Assembly: GCA_003520455.1 (NCBI GenBank)
Contig: DOUV01000144.1
Coordinates: 1 to 9,470 of the forward strand
Length of the DNA: 9,470 nt
Direction: 5' to 3'
Source of the DNA: Chloroflexota bacterium
GTDB taxonomy: Bacteria > Chloroflexota > Anaerolineae > Ardenticatenales > Ardenticatenaceae
Numbering within the stretch: the first letter of the stretch is position 1; every line of letters starts with the position of its first letter. The notes beneath the pieces are model-generated. The model was not told where the DNA came from. It did no database searches and was given only the letters and a program-made list of their open reading frames with translations. A program made the position numbers and the translations under genes. Positions 7,886-9,470 of this stretch are shown here, one piece after another.

Positions 7886-9433
7886 ATGGCAGGGGAGCGA
7901 GTACTCGAGCCACGACGACTCGAACGCGACCGCCGGCGCGCACGCCGTGAGCGCCAGCAGCCGAATATCGTGCCACCCGGGCTCGAAGGAGGCCGGTACA
8001 AGCCGCTCAGGGACAAGGACGTGCGACGGATCCACGAGGCGTCACTGGAAGTCCTGGAGCGTACCGGAATCGAAGTGGTGCCGTCCGAGTGCCGCGAGAT
8101 GTTCCGCCAGGCCGGCGCGCGGCTCGACGCGGAGAACAACCGGCTCTTCATCCCGCGGAGCATGGTCGAGGATGCGCTGGCGACGGCGAGGAACGAGGTC
8201 GCCCTTTGCGGCCGCGACCCGAAGCACGATATCGTGCTCGGTGGCCGGCGTGTCTACATGGGGACCGGCGGCGCCGCGATCAAGGTGCTCGATCTGGAGA
8301 GTGGGCTCGCTCGGGCGACAACCCTGGCCGACGTGGCACGGATCGGCCGGCTGGTCGATGCCCTGGCCAACATTCACTTCTACCTGCGGGCGTGTGTCGC
8401 ACAGGACATTCCCCCCGAAAACCTCGACGTCAACACTTACTACGCAGCGCTGGCCAACACCACCAAGCATGTGACCGGCAACTGTTTCTCGGTCAAAACG
8501 GTGCGCGAGGTCGGCGAGATGGCGGCGATGATTGCCGGCGGCCGTGAGGCGCTGGCTGAGCGGCCGCTTATCTCGCTCGTGACCTGCTGGACGGTGAGCC
8601 CGCTACGCTACGCGCCGGAGACGGTCGAGGTGCTCACCGAGGCCCTGCGGCTGGGACTGCCGGTGTTCCTCTCGTCGGCGCCCCAGGCCGGGGCGACGAG
8701 CCCGGCCGCGTTGGCAGGGACCCTGGTGCAGATCAACGCCGAGGAATTGTCGGGCATCACCTATGCCCAGCTTGTCAGGCCGGGCGCGCCGGTCGTGCTG
8801 GGCTACGTCCCGTCGGTCTCCGACCTGCGCACCGGCAACTTCGTCGGCGGGGCGCCGGAGTTTGCGTTAATGCACGCCGCGGTCGCCCAACTCGGGCAGT
8901 TTTACAACCTGCCGGTCTATAACTCTTCCGGGCTGAGTGATTCCAAGCTCCCGGACATCCAGGCCGGATACGAGAAGGGGATGACCGGCCTCGCCGCAGC
9001 CCTCGCCGGTGCCAACTACATTCACCACTCGGCCGGCTTCCTCGAGTCGATGCTGACCGTCGCGTACGAGCAGTACGTCATCGACGATGACATCAACGCG
9101 GCGATCATGCGGATGGTGCGGGGGATCGAGGTCACCGACGAAACGCTGTCGGTTGACTTGATCGACCAGGTCTGCCGCGGCGAGGGTCACTACCTGGGCA
9201 CCCAGCAGAGCCTGGCGCTGATGCATACCGAGTACTGCTACCCGCACACGGCGGACCGTCGCCGCCGCGAGGATTGGGAGGCTGATGGCGGCCTGGACAT
9301 GCGCGAGCGTGCCCGCCACAGAGCCAGGAATATCCTGGCCAGCCACGTCCCCGAGCCTATCCCGTCCGAGATCGACGCCGCCATTCGGGAGCGGTTCGAG
9401 ATTCTTTTGCCGAAGGGAGCAGGGAGCAGGTAG
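7886..9433 (+). CDS. MttB-family (COG5598) trimethylamine/betaine-type methyltransferase, non-pyrrolysine
   Basis: This is a 515-residue TIM-barrel-type methyltransferase of the family that moves a methyl group from a quaternary or tertiary amine to a corrinoid protein. Family features include H-E-A-S-L-E-V-L-E-R-T-G-I-E (50-63), I-P-R-S-M-V-E-D-A-L (89-98), YMGTGGAA (124-131), V-T-G-N-C (196-200), L-G-L-P-V-F-L-S-S-A-P-Q-A-G-A-T (256-271), the NSSGLSDSKLPDIQAGYEK stretch (346-364) and H-Y-L-G-T-Q (435-440). True trimethylamine MttB carries pyrrolysine from an in-frame amber codon; no internal stop exists here, so it belongs to the larger non-pyrrolysine branch, whose characterised members act on glycine betaine, proline betaine, carnitine or butyrobetaine. 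The precise substrate cannot be assigned. The corrinoid protein and its partner methyltransferase usually lie nearby but are not in this window. The N-terminal 25 residues are strongly basic (many arginines) and not family-conserved. The final residues GAGSR and the stop are encoded inside the GGGAGCA repeat tract. Confidence 0.92.
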   Translation: MAGERVLEPRRLERDRRRARRERQQPNIVPPGLEGGRYKPLRDKDVRRIHEASLEVLERTGIEVVPSECREMFRQAGARLDAENNRLFIPRSMVEDALATARNEVALCGRDPKHDIVLGGRRVYMGTGGAAIKVLDLESGLARATTLADVARIGRLVDALANIHFYLRACVAQDIPPENLDVNTYYAALANTTKHVTGNCFSVKTVREVGEMAAMIAGGREALAERPLISLVTCWTVSPLRYAPETVEVLTEALRLGLPVFLSSAPQAGATSPAALAGTLVQINAEELSGITYAQLVRPGAPVVLGYVPSVSDLRTGNFVGGAPEFALMHAAVAQLGQFYNLPVYNSSGLSDSKLPDIQAGYEKGMTGLAAALAGANYIHHSAGFLESMLTVAYEQYVIDDDINAAIMRMVRGIEVTDETLSVDLIDQVCRGEGHYLGTQQSLALMHTEYCYPHTADRRRREDWEADGGLDMRERARHRARNILASHVPEPIPSEIDAAIRERFEILLPKGAGSR

Positions 9434-9470
9434 CAGGGAGCAAGGGGAGCAGGGAGCAAGGGGAGCAGGG
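9415..9470 (+). repeat. GGGAGCA degenerate tandem repeat (7-9 bp units)
   Basis: Units in order: GGGAGCA at 9415, GGGAGCA at 9422, GGTAGCA at 9429, GGGAGCA at 9436, AGGGGAGCA at 9443, GGGAGCA at 9452, AGGGGAGCA at 9459, then GGG to the window end, so the tract continues outside. One shorter copy, GGGAGCAGGG, lies at 4831-4840 after the second permease. Heptameric tandem repeats of this look are well known in cyanobacteria (STRR sequences). The tract begins inside the methyltransferase gene. Confidence 0.85.

Noticed and set aside
7886..9433. Pyrrolysine-containing MttB
   Set aside because: The frame has no internal amber codon; the only TAG ends the gene after all family motifs.
9415..9470. 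CRISPR array at the end of the window
   Set aside because: Units are only 7-9 bp with no spacers; this is a simple degenerate tandem repeat.

Overview
The window is a GC-rich stretch (roughly 60-65% G+C by eye) with six genes, all on the + strand and spaced 73 to 192 bases apart, so it reads as one operon or two consecutive transcription units. Codon use, GTG starts, a fused oligopeptide-type ATPase, an MttB-family protein without pyrrolysine, and degenerate 7-bp tandem repeats at gene junctions suggest a Chloroflexota-like environmental bacterium. That assignment is an inference from general style; no marker gene is present.

Layout: (1) 3-1478, 3' part of a family-5 (DppA/OppA-like) extracellular substrate-binding protein, cut by the window start; (2) 1581-3689, a DppB/OppB-like permease of 702 residues, about twice the family length because roughly 390 extra residues lie in the loop between the first and second membrane helices; (3) 3882-4820, a DppC/OppC-like permease; (4) 4945-7044, a single-chain DppD-DppF ATPase with two nucleotide-binding domains and a four-cysteine cluster at the end of each half; (5) 7165-7812, a CBS-CBS-ACT protein of AcuB architecture and length; (6) 7886-9433, an MttB-family (COG5598) trimethylamine/betaine-type methyltransferase lacking an internal amber codon. 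After it, a GGGAGCA repeat tract runs to the window end.

Working model (inference): genes 1-4 form a complete importer of the peptide/opine/nickel type, which has a much broader real substrate range than peptides. Gene 6 would demethylate a quaternary amine such as a betaine, passing the methyl group to a corrinoid protein that is not in the window. Gene 5 may sense an adenosine nucleotide (CBS pair) and an amino acid or related ligand (ACT) and adjust the pathway. The linkage of uptake and demethylation is suggested only by gene order.

The most unusual item is the large insertion in the first permease: an alpha-helical region with a clear internal duplication, flanked by two similar short W-x-V...V-x-W beta-type units, placed exactly between otherwise normal OppB family motifs. 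Second are the structured gene junctions: a 16-bp hairpin at 1515-1557, a compound hairpin at 4834-4904, a 17-bp palindrome at 7046-7062, and the terminal repeat tract that supplies the stop codon of the methyltransferase gene.
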